Of a DNA stretch of 64,000 nucleotides, positions 16,856-26,708 are shown one piece after another (position 1 is the stretch's first letter; each line of letters begins with the position of its first letter). Origin of the DNA: a bacterium (GTDB lineage: Bacteria > Planctomycetota > Planctomycetia > Pirellulales > Pirellulaceae); contig JAUIGN010000004.1 of the NCBI GenBank assembly GCA_030430075.1, positions 124,001 through 188,000 on the forward strand, written 5' to 3'. The notes under the pieces were generated by a model. It saw nothing but the letters and a program-made list of their open reading frames with translations. It searched no databases and was not told where the DNA came from. The position numbers and the translations under genes are program-made.

Positions 16856-19021
16856 CTACCGGACGGTGACAAAGTCGTTGTGGTTCAGGAGGACGTGAAC
16901 GAGTCCCTGGCGGGCACGACGCCGCGGTTCAACCGGCGTCGCGGCGCGATCTTGGGGAGCATTCGCATGATAGCTCAGTTGGCCCTGCTCCATCAGCGAT
17001 CGCTGGGATTCAAGGAACTCCAGGCAGGCCTCCCGTTCGGCCGCGGTCGGCACCCGACCCAAGAGATGCTGAAAGGTGAGCGACAAGAATCGGTCATTGG
17101 TTGGAGCGGTTTCCCACAGACGATCAGCCAACTGCCGCGAATGCCGACGAATCACTCGGCTGTTGGAAAGCGCCAGTGCTTGCTGGGGGGCGATTGTCGA
17201 ATTCCGTCGGTAGCATTCGAGCACGCTGGCCCCATCGAACGTCTTAAGAAATTCGACTTGCCTTTCATGGCCGTGACGAAAGTAGAGACTGCGGCGGGCC
17301 GATGTTCCGCCCTCGTCCAGCGGAATCTCCGGACCACCCATCCGCCGATCCAGTTGGGCGGCCAGGTGCAGGACACTGTCGCGGATGATCTCGCCTTCCA
17401 TGCGGCGAGCGTTCATGCGCCAGAGCAGGTGATTGTCCGGATCCGCGTCGACGTTGGCGGCCAGATGGAAGTTGGATCGCATGCGGTACGTCCGGGAAAG
17501 CACAATTTGGCGGTGCAGCCATTTCATGCTCCAGCCGTGATCCATCAAGCCGACCGCCAGGTGGTCCAGCACGTCCTGTAGTGGCGGTGCCGGACTGCGG
17601 AGTCCGAAGTCCGTGATCCCGGGGACCAGCGGCGCGCCGAAATGGCGCAACCAAACATGATTGACCGCCACGCGTGCGGTGAGTGGATTGCGGCGATCCG
17701 TTAGCCATTCCGCCAGTGCTCTCCGCCGACCGGTGCTGGTGACGACCTGCTCGCCTTCCGACACAAACGACACCGGCAACAAGTCCAGTTCGCCGCCCAG
17801 GACCTGGGGAAGGGCCGGGGAAAGGGGATTCGACTTGTCGGGCTGATGCTCCTGCCCGCGGTGAAACAGGTACGTCGGCGTATCCGCCGCAGCGTCATAC
17901 ACGCGTACCAGCCCGTCCTTCTCGAGGTCGGGCTCGCCCGGCAGCGGATCGGTGCGGACGTCATGCGGCTCGAAGAAGGCCCGGAGCTGATAATAGTTTT
18001 CCTGCGAAATCGGGTCGTACTTGTGGTCATGGCATTTCGCGCAATTGAAGGTCAACCCCAGGAAGGCCTTTGCGGTGTGCTCGATGGTGTCGTCGAGCCA
18101 CACGTTGCGGTTGAACTTGTACCAATTCCGTGCCAGGAACCCGGTGGCGCGGAGGCGGTCAGGATCGCGCGGTGCCAGCTCGTCCGCGGCCAGCATGTCG
18201 CGCACCATTCCGTCGTAGCCGACGTCCCGGTTCAGAGATTCCACGATCCAGTCACGCCACCGCCAGATATGTTTGGGACTTCCCCGGACCTGATTGTTGA
18301 CTTCCCCGGACCAATCCGCATACCGCCAGACGTCCATCCAGTGCCGGCCCCACCGTTCTCCGTACGCCGGGCTGGCCAGCAATTGTTCGACCACCTGCTG
18401 ATAAGCGTCGGGCGAATCGTCCGCCAGAAACGCGGCCAGTTGATCGGCGGTGGGCGGCAATCCAATCAGATCGAGATAGACGCGCCGCAGCAGCACGTGC
18501 GGCGCGGCAGCCGGCGCCGCGCTCAGACCGTGTTGGCGATGAATGCGGGCCAGGTTGCGGTCGATCGAGTCTTCGTGCGAAGTCGACCCGACCCCGTCGG
18601 CCGTAACGGCGGGCATCGCGCGGGGCGGTTGAAAGGCCCAGTGCCGTGCCGGGTCCGGCGGCGGCAACTCGTCGGCCGGCACAGTGGCCCCTTGTTCGAT
18701 CCACGATCGTAGCAACTGGATCTGATCTGCCGACAAGCGTTCGCCTTCCGGCGGCATCCGATCATCGTCGTGCGATGTGACGCGTTGGATGAGCAGACTG
18801 GAATCTGGTTGTCCCGGCCTGATCGCCCCGCCGCTCAAGCCGCCGGCGCGGGCCGCTTCCCCCGTATCAAGCCGCAACTCGGATTCTTGCTTCAACACAC
18901 CATGGCAGGCATAACAACGCTCGGCCAGCAGGGGCTTGACCTGACGCTTGTAGTCAACCGCCTCTGCGGCCCGCCCAGAGCCGGCGAAGCAGATCCCAAA
19001 CCCGGCAATTGCCAGCGTCAT
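16856..19021 (-). CDS. DUF1549/DUF1553 protein with N-terminal cytochrome c-like (PSCyt1) domain
   Basis: This is an exported planctomycete surface protein. After a signal peptide (TLAIAGFGICFAGSGRAAEA) comes a c-type heme domain with CYACHG in VKPLLAERCYACHGVLKQ. DUF1549 follows (LLRRVYLDLIGLPPTADQLAAF, RWGRHWMDVWRYADWSG), then a second CxxCH motif in FNCAKCHDHKYDPI, and DUF1553 (RRALAEWLTDRRNPLTARVAVNHVW, NNS-like RRNSTIAPQQALALSNS). Length is about 721 residues from ATG 19021, which directly precedes the signal peptide. Longer starts (ATG 19189) add an Arg-rich stretch that looks untranslated. It forms a two-gene unit with the downstream DUF1501 gene (4-bp gap). The heme motifs suggest electron transfer; the substrate is unknown. 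Confidence 0.9.
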   Translation of the reverse strand: MTLAIAGFGICFAGSGRAAEAVDYKRQVKPLLAERCYACHGVLKQESELRLDTGEAARAGGLSGGAIRPGQPDSSLLIQRVTSHDDDRMPPEGERLSADQIQLLRSWIEQGATVPADELPPPDPARHWAFQPPRAMPAVTADGVGSTSHEDSIDRNLARIHRQHGLSAAPAAAPHVLLRRVYLDLIGLPPTADQLAAFLADDSPDAYQQVVEQLLASPAYGERWGRHWMDVWRYADWSGEVNNQVRGSPKHIWRWRDWIVESLNRDVGYDGMVRDMLAADELAPRDPDRLRATGFLARNWYKFNRNVWLDDTIEHTAKAFLGLTFNCAKCHDHKYDPISQENYYQLRAFFEPHDVRTDPLPGEPDLEKDGLVRVYDAAADTPTYLFHRGQEHQPDKSNPLSPALPQVLGGELDLLPVSFVSEGEQVVTSTGRRRALAEWLTDRRNPLTARVAVNHVWLRHFGAPLVPGITDFGLRSPAPPLQDVLDHLAVGLMDHGWSMKWLHRQIVLSRTYRMRSNFHLAANVDADPDNHLLWRMNARRMEGEIIRDSVLHLAAQLDRRMGGPEIPLDEGGTSARRSLYFRHGHERQVEFLKTFDGASVLECYRRNSTIAPQQALALSNSRVIRRHSRQLADRLWETAPTNDRFLSLTFQHLLGRVPTAAEREACLEFLESQRSLMEQGQLSYHANAPQDRAATPVEPRRRARQGLVHVLLNHNDFVTVR

Positions 19022-19590
19022 CCATTGCCGCCAGAGAGCCGGCCGGTCGGTCAGGCGGTTGGGACGCCAATCGCGACGACGCCAGCCAGGACGACCGCGG
19101 CCAAGGGACGAAAACAGTTGCCGCCTGCGGCGCGTCGCGGAGCGACCTGAACCGCGGCGCAGCGATCGGCAAGTGGCAGTAAGATCCATCAGAAGGGGTG
19201 GCAGTTGATGGGGCGAATGATTGGTGGGACCGTGATTCACCTCCCATTGTGCGCCCATTGATGCGACCTGACAACTGAATTTCGGGTCCAGAGAACGCGT
19301 TTGCCTCCGGTTTGCTCGGCGATCCAAGGCAACGTGGAAGAGCGCCCAACGGCTGATGAATGGAACGGGTTCGAAGCTGAATCAAAGGGGACGAGGTTTC
19401 GCAGGTCGCGCCGTGCTTGACTGTATTCGGTTCGGCCCGCTGTCGCCGTTGGTCGCTGGAACCGAAATCGGTGGGAAGGAAGGTGGTCTCACCAGCAAGC
19501 TAGGCAGCCGAGCGTTGGGGCGTCAAAATAGCGCCTCGGGGCGCAGGCGCCGATCGGTAGCTCGAGAACTCGGATCACCAGGAATTGACG
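19022..19590. other. Divergent intergenic region
   Basis: This region separates the divergent DUF1553 and SDR genes and should hold both promoters. I cannot delimit them. Part of it (19022-19189) may be coding if the DUF1553 gene starts further upstream. No other gene, repeat or RNA is visible. Confidence 0.4.
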
Positions 19591-20385
19591 ATGATTGACT
19601 TGGCGGGACACGCGGCGTTGGTGACAGGGTCGACAAAAGGAGTGGGGCGGTCGATCGCCCTGGCCATGGCCTCTGCCGGGGCGGACGTGCTGATCCACGG
19701 ACGTGAGGAAGGACCGGCAGCGCGTGACGTTCTGGACGCCTGCCGGAAGACCGGAGCACGGGCCGAGTTCATCACCGGCGATCTGGCGGGGCCGACGCAT
19801 GAAGCCGTCGAACAGGTGTTCGCTCAGGCACAGGATGCCATGCCGTCTGTCGATATCCTGGTCAACAATGCGGGCACCTACGACGATGTACCGTTTCTGG
19901 AGATGGACTTAGCTCGCTTCGAACGCACCATGCGGCTGAACGTGCACGCACCGTTCTTTCTCACCCAGCGGTTCGCCCGCCACTGGGTTGAACAGAACGT
20001 GGACGGTCGGGTCTTGATGATCGGCTCAATTAATGGACGGCTCGCCGAACCAACGCACTCCGGATACGATACTTCCAAGGGAGCGATCGAGGCGATGGTC
20101 AAGACGCTTTGCGTCGAACTGGCCCCGCGCGGGATTCGCGTCAACGGCCTGGCGCCCGGGCTGGTCGTTACGCCGCTGACCTCGATCATCGAGGAGGATC
20201 CGAAATTCAAACGCTGGATGTGTCTGCATACACCCAGCGGAGAAGTTCCCGATAGCGATGTGGTCGGTGACGGGGCCGTCTACCTGTGCAGTGACGGGGC
20301 GCGGCACGTCCACGGCCAAATGCTGTTGATCGACGGAGGAATGAGCAGTTGGCAACAACCGGACATGCCCGCTGGCTGGTCGTGA
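19591..20385 (+). CDS. Short-chain dehydrogenase/reductase (SDR), classical type
   Basis: This is a cytoplasmic NAD(P)-dependent oxidoreductase of 264 residues. It shows the cofactor motif TGSTKGVG at 12-19, NNAG near residue 90, and the catalytic set Ser (IGSING), Tyr and Lys (YDTSK). The late motif PGLVVTPL binds the nicotinamide end, and VYLCSDGARHVHGQMLLIDGG is the usual C-terminal strand. Cofactor preference leans to NADP(H) because of basic residues after the glycine motif and in HGREE. The start is ATG 19591, with AGGAA upstream. It is alone on its strand and converges with the DUF6702-like gene. The substrate is unknown; 3-oxoacyl reductases and sugar dehydrogenases look alike. Confidence 0.9.
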   Translation: MIDLAGHAALVTGSTKGVGRSIALAMASAGADVLIHGREEGPAARDVLDACRKTGARAEFITGDLAGPTHEAVEQVFAQAQDAMPSVDILVNNAGTYDDVPFLEMDLARFERTMRLNVHAPFFLTQRFARHWVEQNVDGRVLMIGSINGRLAEPTHSGYDTSKGAIEAMVKTLCVELAPRGIRVNGLAPGLVVTPLTSIIEEDPKFKRWMCLHTPSGEVPDSDVVGDGAVYLCSDGARHVHGQMLLIDGGMSSWQQPDMPAGWS

Positions 20386-20469
20386 TCCTGCCGGCAGGAA
20401 CGTGTGCGGTCACAATGCGTTGATCGCGCGGTGCCTGGCGAGCGGCCGTTGATCGATCCGCCCGGTGGA

Positions 20470-21090
20470 CTACTCGCCGGGCAGCGCGGGCAGTACCGCT
20501 TCCAGCTGATCGATCGAAAACGTCAGCGACCTTCGCCGCCGGCCCACCCGGAAGTGGATGGTGTTGGTCTGATCTGGTTGCAATTCGAGGAAGTAGCCCG
20601 CAGCAAAGGTCGTGTTCTCCGGACCGGCCGGCAAGGGGACTTCGAAGTAGAGCCAGGCGTTCTTCAAGTTGATCTCGTGGCCGACCCAGACATGTTGCGC
20701 CGGCTTGCCGTTTGCTTGCCGGACGACGAATGACATCGCCAGGTAGTCGCGCAGGTGCCGCTCGATTCCTGCCGACTTGTCGAGGTCAAGCGGCCGTTTC
20801 GCAACGCGTCGCAAGGCCCGTTCAAGATCGACCGGGTTGAGCTGCAGGGCCACTTCCAGGCGGCCCGTTACGGCATTCCAGTCGGCCTCCGCAATACTCG
20901 AGTGACTTGGATGGGCGGTCGCCGTGGTGCCCGGCAGCAGGCCCGCCAGCAGCCCGCAGCACAGGGCGAAAATCACCGGCGTGGCGCCCAGTTGGATGCC
21001 GGCCCAGCTCGTCCCGGTTCGGGGGCCGTTGATCGGGTGCGCTGGGGTGGCTGCCTGCGAGCCGTCGTTCGGTGGCGAACCTGAATTCAT
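20470..21090 (-). CDS. DUF6702-like exported/membrane protein
   Basis: The protein has 206 residues. A hydrophobic segment (TPVIFALCCGLLAGLLPG, about residues 37-54) is followed by HPSHSSIAEADWN, which resembles the conserved start of DUF6702 proteins (small periplasmic proteins beginning with a HPxHxS motif). The rest is predicted beta-rich, with LEVALQLNPVDLERAL and ELQPDQTNTIHFRVG. Its ATG overlaps the stop codon of the M1 peptidase gene by 4 bases (ATGA, 21087-21090), so the two are translationally coupled. In known genomes DUF6702 proteins often follow M1 peptidases, so a shared role in the envelope is likely. Biochemical function is unknown. Confidence 0.78.
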   Translation of the reverse strand: MNSGSPPNDGSQAATPAHPINGPRTGTSWAGIQLGATPVIFALCCGLLAGLLPGTTATAHPSHSSIAEADWNAVTGRLEVALQLNPVDLERALRRVAKRPLDLDKSAGIERHLRDYLAMSFVVRQANGKPAQHVWVGHEINLKNAWLYFEVPLPAGPENTTFAAGYFLELQPDQTNTIHFRVGRRRRSLTFSIDQLEAVLPALPGE

Positions 21091-23522
21091 GATGCGGCCT
21101 CCTTGCCGGCCGACGATGGGGCCTGGCCGGATTTTTCCGCGGGCTTCGGCTGTGGCTTCTTATTGGCTTTGGCTTTCTCTGCCGCCTTGGCCTTTTCCGC
21201 GGCCGCCGCCTTCTGCATCTCGTTCCTCTGCTTGCGTTCCTTGTAGAGCTGGAACCGTGACTTGGCGATGCGGGGCGGAAAATAGTTGTTGCTCAGGTCG
21301 ACATCGGCCGTTTCCAGGTGCGGGTCGAGGACCACGGACTTGATCGGCTTATCGGTGATGATCAACTTCGAGACCGTCTCGTGGTTGCGGCGCCAGATCT
21401 CCGCCGGGATCCGCAGTTCGGACGTCGTGTCGTCGTCAAACTCGAGCTTCAGCACGATCGGCATGACCAGTCCGCCCAGGTTGCGGAAATCGACGATGTA
21501 GAAGTTGTCCTTGCTCGCCAGGAGTTTTTTTTCTTCCGGAGAGAGTCCCTTGAGCAGGCTCTGGTACGACTTGCGTTCGGCCTCCGTGACCGCGGCGGCG
21601 TCGAACTTCGAGTAGAAGTCCTTGAGCTCGGGAAACTGGTCGTCTCGTTTGTCGAGTTCCTGGTTGCGTTGGGTCGACAGGCTCTCCGGCTGGGCGGTGC
21701 GCGCTTTGCGAAGGGGCTTTTCGACGTCGGGATTCTGAGTATCCACTTCGAATAGTCGCACACGTTCGATGGCCAGGTCGGTATGGTCGGTGCTGTAGAA
21801 CCAACCACGAAAGAACCAATCGAGGTCGATTCCGGATGCGTCTTCCATGGTGCGAAAGAAATCGGCCGGCATCGGCCGTTTGAACTTCCAGCGGCGTGCG
21901 TATTCACGGAAGGCAAAGTCGAACAGCTCGCGGCCGAGGACGGTTTCTCGCAGGATGTTCAGTGCCGTGGCCGGCTTCGAGTACGCGTTCGGACCGAACT
22001 GCAAAATGGACTCGGAGTTGGTCATGATGGGAACTTGCGATGTCAGACGCATGTAGCCAACGATGTCCCTCGGCTCTCCGCGCCGTGACGGATAGTTCTC
22101 TTCCCATTCTTGTTCCGCCAGGTACTGCAGGAATGTGTTGAGTCCTTCGTCCATCCAGGTCCACTGGCGTTCGTCTGAATTGACGATCATCGGAAAGTAG
22201 TTGTGCCCGACTTCATGGATGATGACCGAGATCAGGCCGTACTTGGTTCGCTTGGAATAGGTGCCGTCCTTTTCCGGCCGCGGTCCGTTGAAGCAGATCA
22301 TCGGGTATTCCATGCCGCCGACCGGTCCGTTGACCGAGTACGCCACGGGATAGGGATAGTCGAACGTGTATCGCGAGTAGACATTCAAGGTGTGGATGAT
22401 CGCGTGCGTCGAGTACTTGCTCCAGAGCGGTTCACCCTCCTTGGGGTACAGCGACATGGCCATCACGGAGTTGCCGTTCACATCGTGGCCTTGCGCATCC
22501 CAGATGAATTTTCGTGATGAGGCGAAGGCGAAATCGCGCACGTTTTCCGCCCGGTAGATCCAGGTCTTCTTACCGGTTGGTTTCTTCTTTTCGGCAGCGG
22601 CCGCTTCCTCCGGCGTGACGATAAACACCGGCTTGGCTGCCGTCTGGGCTTGCGCGAGCCGCTCACGCTGCACTTCCGTGAGGACGTCTGCGGGGTTCTG
22701 CAGGACGCCGGTCGCGCCCACGACATGATCGTTCGGCACGGTCAGCCGGACCAGGTAGTCACCCAACTCCAGCGTGAATTCGCCCCGCCCGATGAACTGT
22801 TTGTGCTGCCAGCCGGTCGCATCCGTGTAGGCGACCATACGGGGAAACCATTGAGCGATCTCATAGACGTAGTTGCCGTCGTCCTTGAAGAATTCGTAGC
22901 CGGTCCGGCCGGTGAGCACCTTGCAATCGTTGATTCGGTAGTTCCAGTCCACAGAGAAGATGATCGACTCGCCGCTGGCCAGCGGCTTCTCCAGGTCGAT
23001 GCGCATCATCGTCTTGACGATCGTATGCTTCAGCGGCCGGTCCGCCGCATCGCGCACGCCGGTGATCTTGACACCGCCGTCGAATGTCTCGCGTACCAAC
23101 AGCGTCTTGAGCCGGTTATAGGAGAGCCGTGTAAGGCTGGACGTCGTGGCCGTTGTGGCCGCGTCGGCATCCGGTGTGAACAGGTTGGCATCCAGTTGAA
23201 GCCACAGATAATTCAGCGTGTCGGGGGAACGATTCAGGTAAGTGATGGTCTCCGAGCCGATGATCCGCTGGTTCTTATCATCGAGTTCAACATCGATATC
23301 GTAGTTGGCCCGCTGTTGCCAATACCGGCGACCGGGCGCGCCCGAAGCGGTACGATAGTCGTTGGGCGTGGGCAAGATCTCTTCCAACTGCCGAAACTTG
23401 TCTTCTTGCCCGTACTTGCGGTTGCGGACGGCATCCTGGCTCCAGCCATCCAACGACCACCCGATCGCAACGATCAGGCAAAACAACCAGTGGAACCGAG
23501 AAAACATGGTCGGCGGGCGCAT
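21087..23522 (-). CDS. M1 family zinc metallopeptidase (aminopeptidase N-like), exported
   Basis: This is a gluzincin peptidase secreted to the periplasm or surface. After a signal peptide (FSRFHWLFCLIVAIGWSLDG) comes the N-terminal beta domain, with the exopeptidase motif in modified form, GGMEYPMICF instead of GAMEN. The zinc site is complete: HEVGH, then Glu 19 residues later in DEGLNTF. A proton-donor Tyr is plausible in NAYSKPAT. Charged Lys/Ala-rich repeats end the protein (EKAKAAEKAKANKK), which is unusual and probably unstructured. Length is about 811 residues from ATG 23522; ATG 23507 is possible. The DUF6702-like gene overlaps its stop, giving a two-gene operon. Peptide specificity is unknown. 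Confidence 0.92.
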   Translation of the reverse strand: MRPPTMFSRFHWLFCLIVAIGWSLDGWSQDAVRNRKYGQEDKFRQLEEILPTPNDYRTASGAPGRRYWQQRANYDIDVELDDKNQRIIGSETITYLNRSPDTLNYLWLQLDANLFTPDADAATTATTSSLTRLSYNRLKTLLVRETFDGGVKITGVRDAADRPLKHTIVKTMMRIDLEKPLASGESIIFSVDWNYRINDCKVLTGRTGYEFFKDDGNYVYEIAQWFPRMVAYTDATGWQHKQFIGRGEFTLELGDYLVRLTVPNDHVVGATGVLQNPADVLTEVQRERLAQAQTAAKPVFIVTPEEAAAAEKKKPTGKKTWIYRAENVRDFAFASSRKFIWDAQGHDVNGNSVMAMSLYPKEGEPLWSKYSTHAIIHTLNVYSRYTFDYPYPVAYSVNGPVGGMEYPMICFNGPRPEKDGTYSKRTKYGLISVIIHEVGHNYFPMIVNSDERQWTWMDEGLNTFLQYLAEQEWEENYPSRRGEPRDIVGYMRLTSQVPIMTNSESILQFGPNAYSKPATALNILRETVLGRELFDFAFREYARRWKFKRPMPADFFRTMEDASGIDLDWFFRGWFYSTDHTDLAIERVRLFEVDTQNPDVEKPLRKARTAQPESLSTQRNQELDKRDDQFPELKDFYSKFDAAAVTEAERKSYQSLLKGLSPEEKKLLASKDNFYIVDFRNLGGLVMPIVLKLEFDDDTTSELRIPAEIWRRNHETVSKLIITDKPIKSVVLDPHLETADVDLSNNYFPPRIAKSRFQLYKERKQRNEMQKAAAAEKAKAAEKAKANKKPQPKPAEKSGQAPSSAGKEAAS

Positions 23523-23780
23523 GGCAGGAGAACCCCGGGGTGAACGTCGTGGTGGAGAGCGGCGCGGCGGGCAACGGAGAGGGCGCGTGGCGGCCGAAGA
23601 TCTTTCCATTAAACTCACCACCGTGCCGAGAAACAACCAAGAGCCCCGGCTTTCCCCCCGTTTGCTCCCGTTGGACCCTTCACGACAGCTACGTCGAACG
23701 GGCCGCGGATCGGCACACCGGCGCTGCCCGACTTGGCGTCGCCGCGGGCCAAGGTGGAGCCTGTTGGATACGGCCGTCGC

Positions 23781-24629
23781 CTACGGTTGGCGCACCAGGC
23801 GGATCTCGTAGAGCCGCGGCCAGTTCTTGCCGGTCACAAACAGCCTTTTTCCCACCGCGTCATAGGCGATGCCGTTCAAGACGGCTTCCCGGTTTGGCCG
23901 GCGGCTCGGGGGCCAGACCCGGCTGAGGTCGAGATATCCGGTGACCTCGCCTGATGTTGGCGAGATGCGGACGATGTAGTCTTTGTACCAGACGTTGGCC
24001 AGAACCTCCCCTTCGACAAATTCCAGCTCATTGAGGTGCCGGACGCGTCGGCCGCCGCTGCGGACCGTGATTCGGCGGACGACCTTGTATGTTTCCGGGT
24101 CCAGAAACCTGAGCGTCGATGTTCCGTCGCTTACGATCAGGTGGCGGCCGTCGTGCGTGATGCCCCAGCCCTCGCCGGAATAACGAAACTTTCTCCGCTG
24201 CTCGAAGGTCTTGCGGTCGTAAACCATCCCCACATTGGCCTGCCAGGTGAGTTGAACAAGCGAGTCTTCCCAGGCGGTGATCCCCTCTCCGAAGAGGCGA
24301 CCGTCAATTGACACCTGTTGCTCGACGCGGCCCGTCTGCAGGTCGACGCGACGTACCGTCGACTGCCCCTTCTTGCCGGTTCCCTCGTAGAGCTGGCCGT
24401 CCACGAAGACCAACCCCTGCGTGTAAGCCTGGGCGTCATGCGGATATTCATTGACGACCTGGGCCAGGTAGATCTGCGGTCGAGTATCACGGGCGCTGCC
24501 CCAGACACCGAAACCAATCAGACCCAGGACGACGGCTCCCAAGAGCACCCAGCGGGTCTTCGTCGCGAAGGCCACTGATCGCCGAGGCGTGCCGGACGGC
24601 CGATCAGGAGTCGTCGATTTCTTTCCCAT
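23781..24629 (-). CDS. Glutaminyl-peptide cyclotransferase (plant/bacterial-type beta-propeller), membrane-anchored
   Basis: This enzyme converts N-terminal glutamine of peptides or proteins to pyroglutamate. The protein is a five-bladed propeller of the plant/bacterial type II family. Characteristic motifs are YPHDAQAYTQGLVF, LYEGTGKKGQSTVRRVDL, LFGEGIT, QLTWQ, GEGWGITHDGRHLIVSDGT, HLNELEF and NGIAYDAVGKRLFVTGKNWPRLYEI. A single N-terminal hydrophobic helix (WVLLGAVVLGLIGFGVW) indicates membrane anchoring or export. I start at ATG 24629, which has AGGG upstream; ATG 24677 would add 16 residues. It follows the M1 peptidase operon on the same strand but begins 258 bases away. Processing of exported proteins is the likely role. 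Confidence 0.93.
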   Translation of the reverse strand: MGKKSTTPDRPSGTPRRSVAFATKTRWVLLGAVVLGLIGFGVWGSARDTRPQIYLAQVVNEYPHDAQAYTQGLVFVDGQLYEGTGKKGQSTVRRVDLQTGRVEQQVSIDGRLFGEGITAWEDSLVQLTWQANVGMVYDRKTFEQRRKFRYSGEGWGITHDGRHLIVSDGTSTLRFLDPETYKVVRRITVRSGGRRVRHLNELEFVEGEVLANVWYKDYIVRISPTSGEVTGYLDLSRVWPPSRRPNREAVLNGIAYDAVGKRLFVTGKNWPRLYEIRLVRQP

Positions 24630-25037
24630 CTGTGGGCCCTGGTCGTCGGGATGATATGCGGCTCGAGTGATTGACAACTTCCGTCCAGCGGGTTCGGCCG
24701 TTACCCCGCCAGGTTCTAACCTAGGGGAAAAACGGGCGGGCTATCAAGTCCGGAATGACCGACCATGCTCGCCTCTCCCTGGCCGGACGTCCCATCGCTG
24801 GGCCGTGGCGGAATCAACGGAGTTGCCAGGTTCCTCCAGCTTCATTATGACGGCCGTTACGAATTGGTCGAGCGAGGTGGTGGACGATACGGGGGCGTTC
24901 GGCTAGCGTGAAGCGACTGTGGTTCCCGTACCAACGTTCCCATCCCATCGCAGGTTGCCGGTACCACCGCAGGCTGGAAGACACTCGGGTCGAGCAAGCG
25001 AACGGGCGGCTCTCACGGTTCTTGAAACGGAAATTCC
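24630..25037. other. Divergent intergenic region (glutaminyl cyclase / protoporphyrinogen oxidase)
   Basis: This gap of about 400 bases should carry both promoters. I find no gene, hairpin or repeat, and no clear -35/-10 pair. Confidence 0.4.
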
Positions 25038-26498
25038 ATGGAAACTGCGGCGTCTGTGCCTGTCTCAACCGCTTCTTCGCTCCGAGTCGCGGTGATCGGC
25101 GGGGGAATTACCGGCTTGGCCGCGGCGCACCGTCTTGTCGAACTGGCACCGGACGTTTCCGTTACGCTGTTCGAATCGGCGTCCCGCCTGGGCGGTGTGC
25201 TCGAAACGGTTCATCGGGAGGGCTACCTGATCGAAGGGGGCGCGGACAATTGGATCACCAACGTCCCCTGGGCGACCGACCTTTGCGATCGCATCGGCTT
25301 CTCCGAACAACTGGTCGAAACCAACCCGGATCACCGGGGTGCCTTTGTGATCCGTCGAGGGAAACTGGTAAAGATTCCACCCGGTTTCGTCGTCATGGCA
25401 CCGACCCGCATCTGGCCGGTTGTGACCACGCGCATCTTGAGCCCCGGGGCCAAGCTGCGGCTCGCAGCTGAGCGGTTTGTGAGGCGGCGGTCCAGCGACG
25501 ACGATGAGAGCCTGGCGGCGTTCGTCCGGCGGCGGCTCGGCCGCGAAACCTATGATCGGCTCGTGCAACCCATGATTGGCGGCATCTACACCGGCGATCC
25601 GGAACGGCTCAGCTTGCGCTCCACCATGCGGCGATTTCAAGACATGGAACGCAAGTACGGCAGTTTGACGAAAGGATTCCGCAGTCAGCAGAAACACGCC
25701 GGCGCGGGCGGCGAAAGCGGTGCGCGTTACAGCCTGTTTGTGGCCCCCCGCGATGGAATGGCCAGCTTTCTGTCGGCAATCGCAGCCCGCTTGCCCGACG
25801 ATTCGATTCGACTGAATTCGCCGGTCACCCGGCTCCAGCGGCAGGAAGGCCAATGGCGGGTGGAAACGGAAGGGCCCCGCGCCGGGGTCGCGTCATTTGA
25901 TGCCGTTGTCTTGGCGACATCCGTTGCGGCGACCGGGAAGATTGTCGGCGGATTCGATTCGCAATTGGCAGACGAGCTGCAGGCGATCCCGCAAGAGAGC
26001 TGCTCGATCGTCAGCCTGGCCTATCGGCGCGAACAGATCGCACACCCGTTGGACGGATTCGGCTTCGTGGTGCCGCGGGTCGAAAACCGCCAGATCCTCT
26101 CAGGCAGCTTCTCGAGTGTGAAGTACCCGGGACGAGCTCCAGAGGGACACGTGCTGATTCGAGTTTTCGTGGGCGGGGCCTTTCAACGCGAACTTGCGGC
26201 CTTGCCTGACGACGCGTTGCAGCGGACGGCGGCCGATGACTTGGGTGAGCTGCTGGGGATCCGTGGCGCACCCGAGCTGGTCGAGATCAGCCGGCGGCCC
26301 GGGGCGATGCCACAATACTATGTCGGGCACGAGGCCCGCGTGGCTCGGATCCACGAGCGCGCTGCCCAACACGAGGGGCTCCTGATCGCCGGCAATGCCT
26401 TCCAGGGCGTCGGCATCCCGCATTGCATCCGCAGCGGTGAGGAAGCGGCCGAACAGGCGCTCGCCGCCTCCCCAACAGGCGAGACGCCCAATGCATGA
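25038..26498 (+). CDS. hemG: Protoporphyrinogen oxidase (oxygen-dependent type)
   Basis: This FAD enzyme oxidises protoporphyrinogen IX to protoporphyrin IX, the penultimate step of heme synthesis. It has the dinucleotide motif VAVIGGGITGLAAA at residues 17-30, an acidic residue ending the second strand (LFESASRLGG), the flavin contact IEGGADNWITN, and MIGGIYTGDPERLSLRSTMRRF, a family signature. The C-terminal HGLLIAGNAFQGVGIPHCIRSG-type segment is also typical. Its length (486 aa) matches the HemY/PPOX-type enzyme, often called hemY in Bacillus. ATG 25038 is used. A tRNA-Leu gene follows. The many c-type heme proteins in the window fit the need for heme, though there is no evidence of co-regulation. 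Confidence 0.93.
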   Translation: METAASVPVSTASSLRVAVIGGGITGLAAAHRLVELAPDVSVTLFESASRLGGVLETVHREGYLIEGGADNWITNVPWATDLCDRIGFSEQLVETNPDHRGAFVIRRGKLVKIPPGFVVMAPTRIWPVVTTRILSPGAKLRLAAERFVRRRSSDDDESLAAFVRRRLGRETYDRLVQPMIGGIYTGDPERLSLRSTMRRFQDMERKYGSLTKGFRSQQKHAGAGGESGARYSLFVAPRDGMASFLSAIAARLPDDSIRLNSPVTRLQRQEGQWRVETEGPRAGVASFDAVVLATSVAATGKIVGGFDSQLADELQAIPQESCSIVSLAYRREQIAHPLDGFGFVVPRVENRQILSGSFSSVKYPGRAPEGHVLIRVFVGGAFQRELAALPDDALQRTAADDLGELLGIRGAPELVEISRRPGAMPQYYVGHEARVARIHERAAQHEGLLIAGNAFQGVGIPHCIRSGEEAAEQALAASPTGETPNA

Positions 26499-26617
26499 CG
26501 AAATTCGGCGGGTCCCGTTTTTCAAGGCGGTCAGGCGGCGCAAGTTCCTCGCTGTAAGTGAATTAGGGGCATTGACCCCGATTCGGGCATGCTTAAACTA
26601 GGAGCACGCGGTTCAGA

Positions 26618-26701
26618 GCGGGTGTGGCGGAACTGGCAGACGCGCATGGTTGAGGGCCATGTCGGGGCAACCCGGTGGAGGTTCGAGTCCTCTCACCCGC
26701 A
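26618..26701 (+). tRNA. tRNA-Leu (anticodon GAG)
   Basis: A complete class II tRNA is visible. The acceptor stem GCGGGTG (26618-26624) pairs with CACCCGC (26694-26700), and the discriminator A is at 26701. The D arm reads GGCGGAACTGGCAGACGC. The anticodon stem CATGG/CCATG encloses TTGAGGG, with anticodon GAG at 26652-26654 for leucine codons CUC/CUU. The long variable arm (GTCGGGGCAACCCGGT) and T arm (GAGGTTCGAGTCCTC) are canonical. CCA is not encoded. A T-run (26703-26707) follows directly. Confidence 0.97.
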
Positions 26702-26708
26702 CTTTTTC

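Noticed and set aside
20387..20398. Perfect palindrome CCTGCCGGCAGG
   Set aside because: Twelve bases in GC-rich DNA may occur by chance; no loop for a terminator and no known site.
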